From Erythrobacter sp. (GTDB lineage: Bacteria > Pseudomonadota > Alphaproteobacteria > Sphingomonadales > Sphingomonadaceae), in the NCBI GenBank assembly GCA_027311945.1, contig DAICXZ010000009.1:178243-242242 (forward strand): a DNA stretch of 64,000 nucleotides, written 5' to 3'. The notes below the pieces were generated by a model. It saw only the letters and a program-made list of their open reading frames with translations. It did no database searches and was not told the DNA's origin. Below, piece by piece: positions 15,704 to 24,417 of the stretch (its first letter is position 1; each line of letters opens with the position of its first letter). A program made the translations under genes and the position numbers.

Positions 15704-18700
15704 TTAAGCCACCAGACGCAGGTGCCCAATCCCGCGGATCGGCGCGAGGGTTACCCCGCCCAGCCCGGCAACATTCGCCAGTTTATCGACCAACGAGCCA
15801 TCGAGAGCGAAATCACGGCCAAGCAGCACGCTTGGCTCCTCGACCTCGCCGATGCGCAGGCGCACCAGAACCTCGCCGTGCCCCGGCTGCCCCGGTTCGA
15901 GCATCGCCCTCAGCGCCGCCAGCCCCGCTTCGTCGTAAACATCGGCGCGCAGGATCATCTTGGCCGAGCCGGTCACTTCGGCCAGCGGCTTGGCGCCGCG
16001 CACCGTCACCCGTGGCGGCTCGTCGGGGCTCGGGCTGTCGAGTTCGACGTTAAGCAGCACACAGGTGCCCTCTGAGGCCCAGCGCTGGAAGCTATCGACC
16101 AGCCCCTCCTCGAAACAGGCGGCGGAGAAGTTGCCGGTGCTGTCGGAAAAATCGGCGCGGATGAACTCCGCTCCGCGCTTGGTCCGGCCCTTGCTCGCAC
16201 CCTCGACCATCGCCGCGACCACCGCGTTCTCACGCCCGCCGCGCACCCCGCCGGTCATCAGCGAGGCATAGGTCCGCGCGCCCTGCGCCGCGGCGGCATG
16301 GCGGAACTGCTCGACCGGGTGGGCGGCGAAGTAGAACCCGAAGTTCTCGCGCTCCGCCGCCATCTGCTCGGCGCGAGCCCAGGGCTTGGCCTCGACCAGA
16401 CGCACTTCGGGCTCGGCATGGTCGTCGCCGCCGAACAGACCCGCCTGCCCGCTTGAGCGCTCACGGCTTGCGGCATCGGCGACGGCCATCAGCATGTCGG
16501 CATTGGCGAGCACCTTGGCGCGGTTGGGCTCGAGCACATCGAAGGCCCCCGATGCGGCGAGGCTTTCGAGCTGCCGCCGGTTCATCGCGCCTGCGGGCAT
16601 GCGTTCGAAAACGTCGGTGAGGCTGGTGAAAGCCCCGCGCGCCTCGCGCTCGGCCACCACCTGCTCCATCGCCTTTTCTCCGACGTTCCTGAGGCCCGCC
16701 AGTGCAAAGCGCACGGCATAGCCCTCGTCGGTCTGCTCGACGTGGAATTCGGCCTCCGAATGGTTGATGCAGGGGCCGAGCAGCTTCAGGCCGTTGCGCC
16801 TGAGGTCGTCAACGAACACCGCCAGCTTTTCCGACTGGTGCATGTCGAAGCACATCGACCCGGCGTAGAACTCCTCCGGGTAATGCGCCTTCAGCCATGC
16901 GGTCTGATAGGCCAGCAGCGCATAGGCCGCGGCGTGCGACTTGTTGAAGCCATAGCCTGCGAACTTGTCGATCAAGTCGAACAGCGCATTGGCCTCGGCC
17001 TTCTCGATCCCTGAGACTTCCTTACAGCCTTCGCAGAAGCGCAGGCGCTGCGCGTCCATCTCGGCCTGGATCTTCTTGCCCATCGCGCGGCGCAGCAGGT
17101 CGGCGTCGCCAAGCGAATAGCCCGCGAGGATTTGCGCGGCCTGCATCACCTGTTCCTGATAGACGAAAATGCCGTAGGTCTCTTCGAGGATGCCCCGCAG
17201 CTTCTCGTGCGGGTAAATGATCTCTTCCTCGCCGGCCTTGCGCCTGCCGAAGCTCGGGATGTTGTCCATCGGGCCGGGCCGGTAAAGCGACACGAGCGCG
17301 ATAATATCCTCGAATTTTGTTGGCTTTACCGCAGTCAGCGTGCGGCGCATGCCTTCGGATTCGAGCTGGAACACGCCGACCGTGTCGCCGCGCTTCAGCA
17401 GTTCGAACACCGCCGGATCGTCCCACGCCAGCTTGTCCAGCTCGACCTCGATCCCGCGACGTGCCAGCAGGTCGACCGCCTTGCGCAGCACCGACAGCGT
17501 TTTGAGGCCGAGGAAGTCGAACTTCACCAGCCCGCTGTCCTCGACATGCTTCATGTCGAACTGGGTCACCGGCATGTCGGAGCGCGGATCGCGGTAAAGC
17601 GGCACCAGCTGCGACAAGGGTCGATCGCCGATCACCACGCCCGCCGCGTGGGTCGAGGAGTTGCGCGGGAAGCCTTCGAGCTGGATCGCCAGATCGACGA
17701 GGCGCTTCACCTCGTTATCGTTGGTATACTCGCGCTTGAAGTCGGCGGCACCGTTGAGCGTGCGCGGCAGGGTCCATGGGTCGGTCGGGTGGTTGGGCAC
17801 CATCTTGGTCAGTCGGTCGACCTGACCGTAGGGCATCTGCAGGATGCGCCCGCAATCGCGCAGCACCGCGCGCGCCTTCATCTTGCCGAAAGTGATGATC
17901 TGGGCGACGTGATCGTGGCCATACTTGGCCTGCACATAGCGGATCACCTCGCCGCGCCGCGTTTCGCAGAAGTCGATATCGAAGTCGGGCATGGAAACGC
18001 GTTCGGGGTTGAGGAAGCGTTCGAACAGCAGCCCGAGCCGGATTGGATCGAGATCGGTGATGGTGAGCGCCCATGCCACCAGCGAGCCTGCGCCCGAGCC
18101 ACGCCCCGGCCCCACCGGAATGCCCTGCGCCTTGGCCCACTTGATGAAGTCGGCCACGATCAGGAAGTAGCCGGGAAAGCCCATCCGCTGGATGATCCCG
18201 ACTTCGAAATCGAGGCGCTGCTTGTACTCAAGCACCTCGTCCCAGATCCCGTTCGTCCTGAGCTTTTCGAAGGACTGCTCTTCCTTTGCCAGCGCCTCGG
18301 CGGATGAGAAGGACAGGGCTTCGACAAGCTCGGCCTGAACGGTTTCCGGGTAAAGCGGAACAAGCCGCGCGATAAGCCCGTCGCGCGCGTCCTCTTCCAG
18401 CATCCGCGCCTCGCCTTCCTGATCGCCTGCGAGGCTGGGCAGGATCGGCTTGCGCTTGGGCGGCGCGAAAGCGCAGCGCTGCGCCACCACCAGCGTATTC
18501 GCCAGCGCCTCGGGCAGGTCGGCGAACAGCTCGGCCATCATTGAGGCGGGCTTGATGTAAGTCTCTGCATTGGAGGTGGGCCGGTCGGCGCTGTCGATCT
18601 GCGACGAATTGGCGATGCACAGCATGGCATCGTGTGCGGCGTGCATGTGCGGCTCACCATAGTGCGCGGGGTTGGTCGCCACCAGTGGCAGGTCACGCGC

Positions 18701-19270
18701 ATAGGCGAGATCGATCAGCGCGCCCTCGGCCGCCTCCTCGACCGGATCGCCGCGCCGCGCCAGTTCGATATAGAGCTTGCCGGGGAACAGCGCCTGAAGC
18801 TGGTCGAGCAGCTCGCCAGCCCGCGCAGCCTTGCCATCGGCAAGCAGCCGCGCCAGCGCCCCGTCACCCGCGCCGGTCAGCGCGATCAGGTCGCCGGTGT
18901 GGCCTGCCAGATCGGCCATCTGGACATGCGGATCGAGCGTTAGGGGGCGGTCGAGATGTGCGCGGCTGACGAGGTGGCACAGGTTGTTCCAACCCTCCTC
19001 GCCCTGCGCGAACAGCGGCAGATAGTCGACCAGCTCGCCGGTCTCGTCCCTCGCAACGCCCAGCAGCGTGCCGATGAGCGGCTGCACCCCCTCGCCCTTG
19101 CAGGCCCCGGCAAAGGCCGATGAGCCATAGAGCCCGTTACGGTCGCAGATGGCGATGGCGGGAAAGCCGCGCTCCTTCGCCAGTTTCGCGATCTGCTTGG
19201 GGTCAATCGCGGCCTCCAGCATCGAGAAGCTGGAAAAGACTCGCAAGGGGACAAAGGGAGCATATGGCAT
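15704..19270 (-). CDS. dnaE: DNA polymerase III subunit alpha
   Basis: An 1188-residue replicative polymerase subunit. PHP, palm, fingers, helix-hairpin-helix and OB parts are all recognisable, with the catalytic PDFDIDFCETRRGEVIRYV, GPGRGSGAGSLVAWALTITDLDP and SLYRPGPMDNIPSF. Two oddities stand out. The PHP domain begins FVPLRVFSSFSMLEAAI, where both family histidines (HLRVHS) are replaced, and later metal ligands also appear lost. Residues about 309-340 (AELVEALSFS ... EQSFEKLRTNG) are an in-frame copy of an interspersed repeat. The ATG (MPYAPFVPLRV) is the family start. The stop abuts that of lysE. Confidence 0.96.
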   Translation of the reverse strand: MPYAPFVPLRVFSSFSMLEAAIDPKQIAKLAKERGFPAIAICDRNGLYGSSAFAGACKGEGVQPLIGTLLGVARDETGELVDYLPLFAQGEEGWNNLCHLVSRAHLDRPLTLDPHVQMADLAGHTGDLIALTGAGDGALARLLADGKAARAGELLDQLQALFPGKLYIELARRGDPVEEAAEGALIDLAYARDLPLVATNPAHYGEPHMHAAHDAMLCIANSSQIDSADRPTSNAETYIKPASMMAELFADLPEALANTLVVAQRCAFAPPKRKPILPSLAGDQEGEARMLEEDARDGLIARLVPLYPETVQAELVEALSFSSAEALAKEEQSFEKLRTNGIWDEVLEYKQRLDFEVGIIQRMGFPGYFLIVADFIKWAKAQGIPVGPGRGSGAGSLVAWALTITDLDPIRLGLLFERFLNPERVSMPDFDIDFCETRRGEVIRYVQAKYGHDHVAQIITFGKMKARAVLRDCGRILQMPYGQVDRLTKMVPNHPTDPWTLPRTLNGAADFKREYTNDNEVKRLVDLAIQLEGFPRNSSTHAAGVVIGDRPLSQLVPLYRDPRSDMPVTQFDMKHVEDSGLVKFDFLGLKTLSVLRKAVDLLARRGIEVELDKLAWDDPAVFELLKRGDTVGVFQLESEGMRRTLTAVKPTKFEDIIALVSLYRPGPMDNIPSFGRRKAGEEEIIYPHEKLRGILEETYGIFVYQEQVMQAAQILAGYSLGDADLLRRAMGKKIQAEMDAQRLRFCEGCKEVSGIEKAEANALFDLIDKFAGYGFNKSHAAAYALLAYQTAWLKAHYPEEFYAGSMCFDMHQSEKLAVFVDDLRRNGLKLLGPCINHSEAEFHVEQTDEGYAVRFALAGLRNVGEKAMEQVVAEREARGAFTSLTDVFERMPAGAMNRRQLESLAASGAFDVLEPNRAKVLANADMLMAVADAASRERSSGQAGLFGGDDHAEPEVRLVEAKPWARAEQMAAERENFGFYFAAHPVEQFRHAAAAQGARTYASLMTGGVRGGRENAVVAAMVEGASKGRTKRGAEFIRADFSDSTGNFSAACFEEGLVDSFQRWASEGTCVLLNVELDSPSPDEPPRVTVRGAKPLAEVTGSAKMILRADVYDEAGLAALRAMLEPGQPGHGEVLVRLRIGEVEEPSVLLGRDFALDGSLVDKLANVAGLGGVTLAPIRGIGHLRLVA
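18258..18333. repeat. Interspersed inverted repeat translated inside dnaE
   Basis: The arms are CTGAGCTTTTCGAAG (18258-18272) and CTTCGACAAGCTCGG (18319-18333), imperfectly complementary (13 of 15), about 46 bases apart. This is the same architecture as the intergenic copy at 5929-6008. In dnaE it encodes AELVEAL at one arm and FEKLRTNG at the other, and the frame stays open throughout. Confidence 0.75.
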
Positions 19271-19410
19271 GGGCCGGTGAATGTGCGGAGCACGGCCCTT
19301 ACGATCAAGGGCGCAGGCATCGGGCTTGGGGAAAAAGGCCAATATTCTTGCTACGGTCAAAAATTCGTGTTCAACTTGCCCCACATCAGATTTCGTTGGG
19401 GGACGAAGAC

Positions 19411-20160
19411 ATGAATGACACGCCGCTTCAATCCGGAACTTCGCCGCTAGTGACGCGCGCCAAGGGCATTCTGATGGCCCCGGCGGCCGAGTGGCAGACA
19501 ATTGCCACTGAGAACGATTCGCCCAAGCAGGTCTTCCTGCGGTACGTGGTGCCACTTGCGGCAATCGGCCCGGTGGCCGCGTTCATCGGCGGGCAGGTGT
19601 TCGGCTATGGCGCCTTGGGGTTCAGTTACCGGCCCAGCCTAATGACCGGCATCACCACGATGATCACCGGCTACGTAATGGCGCTGGTGAGCGTGTGGCT
19701 GGTGGCTTTCGTGGCCAACTTTCTCAGTCCCAAGTTCGGCGGCAAGGACGACTTTCCGGCCGCGTTCCGCCTCGTCGCCTATTCGATGACCGCAAGCATG
19801 GTGGGCGGCATTGTCGGGCTCATCCCGGCGCTGGCCATCATCGGCCTGCTGTTCGCGATCTATAGCCTGTACCTGTTCTACAAAGGCGCTGTCCCGGTCA
19901 TGGGCGTGGCGACGGACAAGGTGCCCGTTTTCACCATCGTCACCGTTGTCGCCGCCTTTGTCATTTCGCTCATCGCCGGGGCAATTTCCACTGCCATCAC
20001 CGCGCCGTCGTTGATCGCTGCGGCCGACGCGCAGGATCAGATGTCGATGGATATGGGCGGGCTCGGTTCGATGCAGACGAACGAAGACGGCACGACCATG
20101 ACCATTACCGGACCGGATGGCGAAAAGGTGAATATCCGGGTCGAGAACCCGAACGACTAA
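19411..20160 (+). CDS. Yip1-domain integral membrane protein
   Basis: A 249-residue membrane protein with five to six hydrophobic helices between residues about 45 and 210. The N-terminal segment (TRAKGILMAPAAEWQTIA) is typical of Yip1/YIF1-type bacterial proteins, which open with a W.TI motif. The C-terminal 35 residues are polar, methionine- and acid-rich. Function is unknown in bacteria. The ATG at 19411 gives the family N-terminus; a longer upstream frame overlaps dnaE. The stop overlaps the stop of the convergent gene by 4 bases (CTAA). Confidence 0.82.
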   Translation: MNDTPLQSGTSPLVTRAKGILMAPAAEWQTIATENDSPKQVFLRYVVPLAAIGPVAAFIGGQVFGYGALGFSYRPSLMTGITTMITGYVMALVSVWLVAFVANFLSPKFGGKDDFPAAFRLVAYSMTASMVGGIVGLIPALAIIGLLFAIYSLYLFYKGAVPVMGVATDKVPVFTIVTVVAAFVISLIAGAISTAITAPSLIAAADAQDQMSMDMGGLGSMQTNEDGTTMTITGPDGEKVNIRVENPND

Positions 20161-20489
20161 TCCTCGTCCGTCTTGGCGGCGATCTTGCGGCGGGTGTCGC
20201 GGATCGTCGACCATGCGCCGTAGGCAATCAGCGCGGCCAGGAACATCCACACCCATAGCGGAATGTCCTGCCCGAACACGGCCAGATAGAGATAGGCCGA
20301 GACGAAGAAGAACCCTGCCAGCATGGTGGGAGCCACGGTCGAACGACCTGCCCGCGCCCGCTTCACCAGCCAGCCAATGGAAGCGAGGAAGAACGGAATT
20401 GCGCCGATGTAGATCGCGCCGAAGATGTATGGGTTGACGCCATATTGCGCGCCGAGGCCGAGAAACCAGTCGTTGAAAGATGCCAGCAC
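20157..20489 (-). CDS. Small integral membrane protein of unknown function
   Basis: A 110-residue protein with a GTG start (GTG CTG GCA). Three hydrophobic segments are visible: FGAIYIGAIPFFLASIGWLV, MLAGFFFVSAYLYLAVFG and LWVWMFLAALIAYGAW. A basic tail (RDTRRKIAAK) probably faces the cytoplasm. It resembles small membrane proteins found in sphingomonads, but I cannot assign a family. It is convergent with the Yip1 gene. Confidence 0.72.
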   Translation of the reverse strand: MLASFNDWFLGLGAQYGVNPYIFGAIYIGAIPFFLASIGWLVKRARAGRSTVAPTMLAGFFFVSAYLYLAVFGQDIPLWVWMFLAALIAYGAWSTIRDTRRKIAAKTDED

Positions 20490-20563
20490 GCGCGACTCCG
20501 ATGCCTCAGGCGCTCTTGATTAGGCACCTGCCGCGAACCTAGAGGATCGCGGCGGGCGATCAA

Positions 20564-20842
20564 TTACTTGCGCGGAAAATCCTCGCGCGCGGCGAGTGCG
20601 ACGATTTCGTCCGCATGGAACTCGCGGTCGCCCGCCTTCTGGATGTAGTACTCGCGGCGCTCTTCTTCCGGCAGCGCCGCAATCTGGGCAACCAGCTCGG
20701 CGAAAGTGCCGCTCCTGATCGACTTGGCGCGATCGAGCACGCCATCGCCGTCGCCCACCGCATGGAGAAACGCCCGGTCATCCCACTGAATGCCGACGCG
20801 GTTCGTACCTTCCGCCTTATAGCTGCTGGGAAAATCGACCAT
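20564..20842 (-). CDS. Hypothetical small protein
   Basis: A 92-residue soluble protein with a good ribosome site (AGGAGGG) before its ATG. It is acidic and basic throughout, with FAELVAQIAALPEEERREYYIQ and a C-terminal DEIVALAAREDF helix. I do not recognise the family. It lies downstream of lolD with a 66-bp gap, so it may be transcribed on its own or as the tail of the lol operon. Confidence 0.72.
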   Translation of the reverse strand: MVDFPSSYKAEGTNRVGIQWDDRAFLHAVGDGDGVLDRAKSIRSGTFAELVAQIAALPEEERREYYIQKAGDREFHADEIVALAAREDFPRK

Positions 20843-20908
20843 GCTGAAACCCTCCTATTCTGTGCGTCATCAACGCACGAGCAAGCGGCGGGTTTCCGTG
20901 CCAACTCG

Positions 20909-21583
20909 CTAAACCAACCGCCCTTCGGAAAGGCGCACGACCCGGTCCATCCGTGCTGCGAGCCGCTCGTTGTGCGTGGCCACCAGTGCCGAGCTTCCCT
21001 GCCCGCGCACCAGTCCGAGGAACTCGGCAAAGACCTTATCCGCAGTGACTTCATCGAGGTTGCCGGTCGGCTCGTCGGCCAGCACCAGCCGCGGCTTGTT
21101 CGCCAGCGCGCGGGCAACCGCAACGCGTTGCTGTTCGCCGCCCGAAAGCTGGCTCGGCCTATGGGTCAGACGGTGCGCAAGGCCCAATGCCCCGAGCAAA
21201 TCGCGCGCACGGACTTCGGCTTCGCTGCGGCCCACGCCAAGCAGCAATTGCGGCAGGATCACGTTCTCCTCGGCGGAGAAGTCGGGCAGCAGGTGGTGGA
21301 ACTGGTAGACGAAGCCCAGGTTCTCGCGCCGCAGCGTGGTGCGCTCCGCCGCATTGGCCTTGCTCGCATCCGTGCCCGCCAGCTCGATCCGGCCCGAAAA
21401 GCCGCCTTCGAGCAAGCCCACCGCCTGCAACATGGTCGACTTGCCCGAGCCTGAAGGGCCGAGCAGCGCCACGATCTCGCCGGGCTGGATCGTCAGATCG
21501 ACGCCGCGCAGGACTTCGATAACCTCGCCGCCCTGCTCAAAATTGCGGGCGAGCGACGTGAGACGGACGACAGGACTACTCAT
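20909..21583 (-). CDS. lolD: Lipoprotein-releasing system ATP-binding protein
   Basis: A 224-residue ABC ATPase. Walker A is GPSGSGKST, the signature is [16 protein letters not shown], and Walker B is [13 protein letters not shown], followed by VATHNERLA. The EPTGNLDE form and the [16 protein letters not shown] start are those of LolD/FtsE-type ATPases; the adjacent lolC makes LolD the clear choice. It drives release of lipoproteins from the inner membrane. The ATG (MSSPVVRLT) lies 8 bases inside the end of lolC. Confidence 0.95.
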   Translation of the reverse strand: MSSPVVRLTSLARNFEQGGEVIEVLRGVDLTIQPGEIVALLGPSGSGKSTMLQAVGLLEGGFSGRIELAGTDASKANAAERTTLRRENLGFVYQFHHLLPDFSAEENVILPQLLLGVGRSEAEVRARDLLGALGLAHRLTHRPSQLSGGEQQRVAVARALANKPRLVLADEPTGNLDEVTADKVFAEFLGLVRGQGSSALVATHNERLAARMDRVVRLSEGRLV

Positions 21584-22817
21584 AGCGCAGCACCTCGACC
21601 GGATCGGTATTGGCCGCACGATAAGCGGGATAGAGCGTGGCGAGGAACGACAGGCCCATCGCCATCCCTGCGATCGCGATCACCTCGAACGGATCGGTGC
21701 GCGAGGGCAGTTCTGACAGGAAGCGGATCTGCGGATCCCACAGGTTCTGGCCCGTCACTACCTCGATCACCTTCACGATCGACTGGCGGAAATAGAGCAC
21801 CACGAAGCCGAGCGTGAGCCCCGCCATGGTGCCGATCACGCCAATGGCCGAGCCGGTGGTGACGAAGATCTTCATCAGCGAATTGCGCCGCGCGCCCATC
21901 GTGCGCATGATCGCGATGTCGCGCGTTTTCGAGCGCACCAGCATCACCAGCGACGAAAGGATGTTGAACGCCGCAACCAGCACGATGATCGACAGCGCGA
22001 AAGCCATCGCCACCCGCTCCACCTGCAAGGCCTCGAACAGCGAGGCGTTGAGGCTCTTCCAGTCGGTCAGCACCGCGCGGCCCGAGATCGCTTGCTGCAC
22101 CGGCGCGAGGATTTCGCTCACCTTGTCGGGATCTTCCACCTGCACCTCGATCATGCCGATGGTGTCGCCCGTCAGCAGCAGGGTCTGCGCATTCGGAATC
22201 GGCATGATGACGAAGCGTTCGTCGAAATCGTAAAGCCCGACCTCGAAAATGCCAGTGACCGTGTAGCCGACCTGGCGCGGATAGGTTCCAAAGGGTGTGG
22301 TGCGGCCCTGCGGATTGATGATCGTAATCGTATCGCCAAGCCGCAGGCCGAGGTTGTAGGCAAGCCGCGAGCCGATGGCCACGTTGCGCGCGCCGGGCTT
22401 GAGATCGTCGAGCGAACCGGAGACGAGGTCCTCCTTCATCTCGGCAATATCTTCGGGTGTGTTACCGCGCACGAACACAGCGTCGGCCCGGCCTTCGTAG
22501 CTCGCCAGCAGCGGCTTCTCGATCATGGGCGAGGCCTTGGTCACGCCTTCGGTGGAGCGAACCACTTCCAGCACCTGCTGCCAGTCTTCGATCTTGTCGC
22601 CATAGCCCTGGATCACCGCATGGCCATTCAGCCCGGTGATGCGATCTAGCAGTTCGGCGCGAAAGCCGTTCATCACGCTCATCACGATCACCAGCATGGC
22701 GACCGAGAGCATCACGACGGTGATGGAAATACCAGCCACCAGCGCGATCACGGCTTCACCGCGGCCGGGCAGCATGTAGCGCTTGGCGACGGTCCATTCA
22801 AAAGGGCTAAGGAGCAA
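21576..22817 (-). CDS. lolC: Lipoprotein-releasing system membrane protein, LolC/LolE type
   Basis: A 413-residue inner-membrane subunit with one N-terminal helix (residues about 22-45), a periplasmic domain, and three C-terminal helices (about 270-395), the FtsX/MacB layout. The family N-terminus is [24 protein letters not shown] broken across the first helix; [11 protein letters not shown] follows. The start is TTG, which gives the usual LSPFE opening. Only one LolC/E-type gene is present here, so it may work as a homodimer or as LolF, as in many alphaproteobacteria. It is in an operon with lolD. Confidence 0.93.
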   Translation of the reverse strand: MLLSPFEWTVAKRYMLPGRGEAVIALVAGISITVVMLSVAMLVIVMSVMNGFRAELLDRITGLNGHAVIQGYGDKIEDWQQVLEVVRSTEGVTKASPMIEKPLLASYEGRADAVFVRGNTPEDIAEMKEDLVSGSLDDLKPGARNVAIGSRLAYNLGLRLGDTITIINPQGRTTPFGTYPRQVGYTVTGIFEVGLYDFDERFVIMPIPNAQTLLLTGDTIGMIEVQVEDPDKVSEILAPVQQAISGRAVLTDWKSLNASLFEALQVERVAMAFALSIIVLVAAFNILSSLVMLVRSKTRDIAIMRTMGARRNSLMKIFVTTGSAIGVIGTMAGLTLGFVVLYFRQSIVKVIEVVTGQNLWDPQIRFLSELPSRTDPFEVIAIAGMAMGLSFLATLYPAYRAANTDPVEVLRYE

Positions 22818-22867
22818 GGGCTTGGGTTTCTTTAAGGTTAAGCAATCGCCACGCGTCTAGGCCTCAT

Positions 22868-22897
22868 GCCCCGGCCTCGCAATGGAAAAGCCGGGGC
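22868..22897. terminator. GC-rich hairpin between aldehyde dehydrogenase and lolC
   Basis: GCCCCGGC (22868-22875) pairs perfectly with GCCGGGGC (22890-22897) across a 14-base loop. It lies just downstream of the aldehyde dehydrogenase stop on the minus strand. No clear U-run follows, so intrinsic termination is uncertain. Confidence 0.4.
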
Positions 22898-22918
22898 TTG
22901 CTGTCAGTCGCGCTGAGA

Positions 22919-24271
22919 TCACGCTTCGGCCATGTGGCGATAGACCGCGCGCTCGTGGCTGAAAGCCTTGAACCCGAAGTAGCCGTGATACGATCCCATG
23001 CCGCTCGCATTCACGCCGCCAAACGGCAGGTTGTTCTCCAGATAGTGCGAGAAGACGCCGTTCACCGTTACCCCGCCCGAGCTGGTGCGCTGAAGCACCT
23101 TCTCGATGTTCTCCTCGCTCGGGCTGAATACATAGAGCGCGAGTGGTTTGTCGCGCGCCTCGATGTAACCAATGGCCTGATCGAGATTATCGTAGGTCAT
23201 GACCGGCAGCAGCGGGGCGAAGATCTCTTCCTGCAGGATGGTCATCTGCGGGGTGACGTCTGTCAGCATGGTCGGGTGGACGGTGAGCGTATCCTCCTCA
23301 AACGTGCCGCCCACGGCGACCTTCGCGCCTTTGGCCACGGCATCGTCGAACAGGCCCTTCACCCGCTCGAAATTGCCCTTGTTGACCACCTGCGCGATGG
23401 CCTCGTGCTTGATCTTGCCGTCTTCGTAGAGGTTGTTCTGCACGGTGCTGGCGAAGGCTTCGACCAGCGCATCCTTCTGCCCTTCCTTCACGAACACGTA
23501 GTCGGGGCAGATGCAGGCCTGACCGCCGTTGAACTGCTTGGCCCCGGCAAGCGCGGCGCCGATGGCGGCGACATCGGCGCCCTCGTCCACGATCACCGGT
23601 GACTTGCCGCCCAGTTCCAGCGTCACGCTGGCGAGGTTCTTGGCCGCAGCCGTCATCACGATCTTGCCGACCCTGGTGCTGCCGGTGAAGAAGATGTGGT
23701 TGAACGGCAGGTCAAGCAGCGCTTCGGCCACACTCACGTCGCCTTCGAACACCGCCGCCTCGTTCTCATCGAACACCTCTTCGACAATGGCCTTGGCGAT
23801 TTTCGCGGTCGCCGGGCACAGGTCGGTGAGCTTGACCATGCAGACGTTGCCGGCCGCCACAGCTGCCGCAAGCGGGCCGAAGGTGAGGCCGAGCGGGAAG
23901 TTCCACGGGCCGAGGATGAGACACACGCCGCGCGCCTCGTAAACGATCTCGGCCTTGTCGTCGGGGTTGGACGAGGAGCCGACCTCGGTCGGTTTCATCC
24001 AGTCGTCGAGGCTGTCGATATTGCGCTGGATGTTGCCGAGGATGTTGAGCACCTCGGTCACGCGGATCTCGCCTTCGGGCTTGCGGGTGTCCTCGCGCAC
24101 GGCGGCGACGATTTCGTCCGCCCGTGCACTGATCACTTCCTTCAGCTTCGCCAGCTTGGCCTTGCGCGCTTCGGCGCTCGAAGCCTTGACCTCCCACTGG
24201 TGCTCCTGCTGCGCGGCAAACACACGTTTGATGTCGGCGGAAAGATCGGCGGTTGTTGGCTGGGTGGTCAT
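22919..24271 (-). CDS. Aldehyde dehydrogenase (class 3-like)
   Basis: A 450-residue NAD(P)-dependent aldehyde dehydrogenase. Seen are GPWNFPLGLTFGPLAAAVAAG, FFTGSTRVGKIV, the catalytic glutamate E219 in TLELGGKSPVIV and nucleophile C253 in GGQACICPDYVFV, plus PFGGVNASGMGSYHG near the C-terminus. The length and motifs fit the class 3/coniferyl aldehyde dehydrogenase branch. The substrate cannot be read from the sequence. The ATG (MTTQPTTADLSADI) is chosen; a longer frame upstream runs into a terminator. It lies downstream of the TonB receptor but is separated from it by that terminator. Confidence 0.92.
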   Translation of the reverse strand: MTTQPTTADLSADIKRVFAAQQEHQWEVKASSAEARKAKLAKLKEVISARADEIVAAVREDTRKPEGEIRVTEVLNILGNIQRNIDSLDDWMKPTEVGSSSNPDDKAEIVYEARGVCLILGPWNFPLGLTFGPLAAAVAAGNVCMVKLTDLCPATAKIAKAIVEEVFDENEAAVFEGDVSVAEALLDLPFNHIFFTGSTRVGKIVMTAAAKNLASVTLELGGKSPVIVDEGADVAAIGAALAGAKQFNGGQACICPDYVFVKEGQKDALVEAFASTVQNNLYEDGKIKHEAIAQVVNKGNFERVKGLFDDAVAKGAKVAVGGTFEEDTLTVHPTMLTDVTPQMTILQEEIFAPLLPVMTYDNLDQAIGYIEARDKPLALYVFSPSEENIEKVLQRTSSGGVTVNGVFSHYLENNLPFGGVNASGMGSYHGYFGFKAFSHERAVYRHMAEA

Positions 24272-24357
24272 CGGGCTATCCTTCCAGTTGATTTTGTCCG
24301 CCCTTTTGGGCTCGCGCGAGCACAGTGACAAGAGCTTGCGCCCCGCCCCCGGATACG

Positions 24358-24390
24358 AAAAAGGCGCCCCCGCCGAGGGAGCGCCTTTTC
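24358..24390. terminator. Intrinsic terminator after the TonB-dependent receptor
   Basis: AAGGCGC and GCGCCTT form the stem, with A- and T-runs on both sides, so it can act on either strand. It begins about 28 bases beyond the receptor stop and would isolate the receptor from the aldehyde dehydrogenase. Confidence 0.8.
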
Positions 24391-24417
24391 CTTGTGGGTC
24401 AGACCCGAGCCGCTCGC

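Noticed and set aside
19120-19410. N-terminal extension of the Yip1 protein
   Set aside because: It overlaps the dnaE start antisense, and the extra 97 residues are shadow-like. The ATG at 19411 begins the family sequence.
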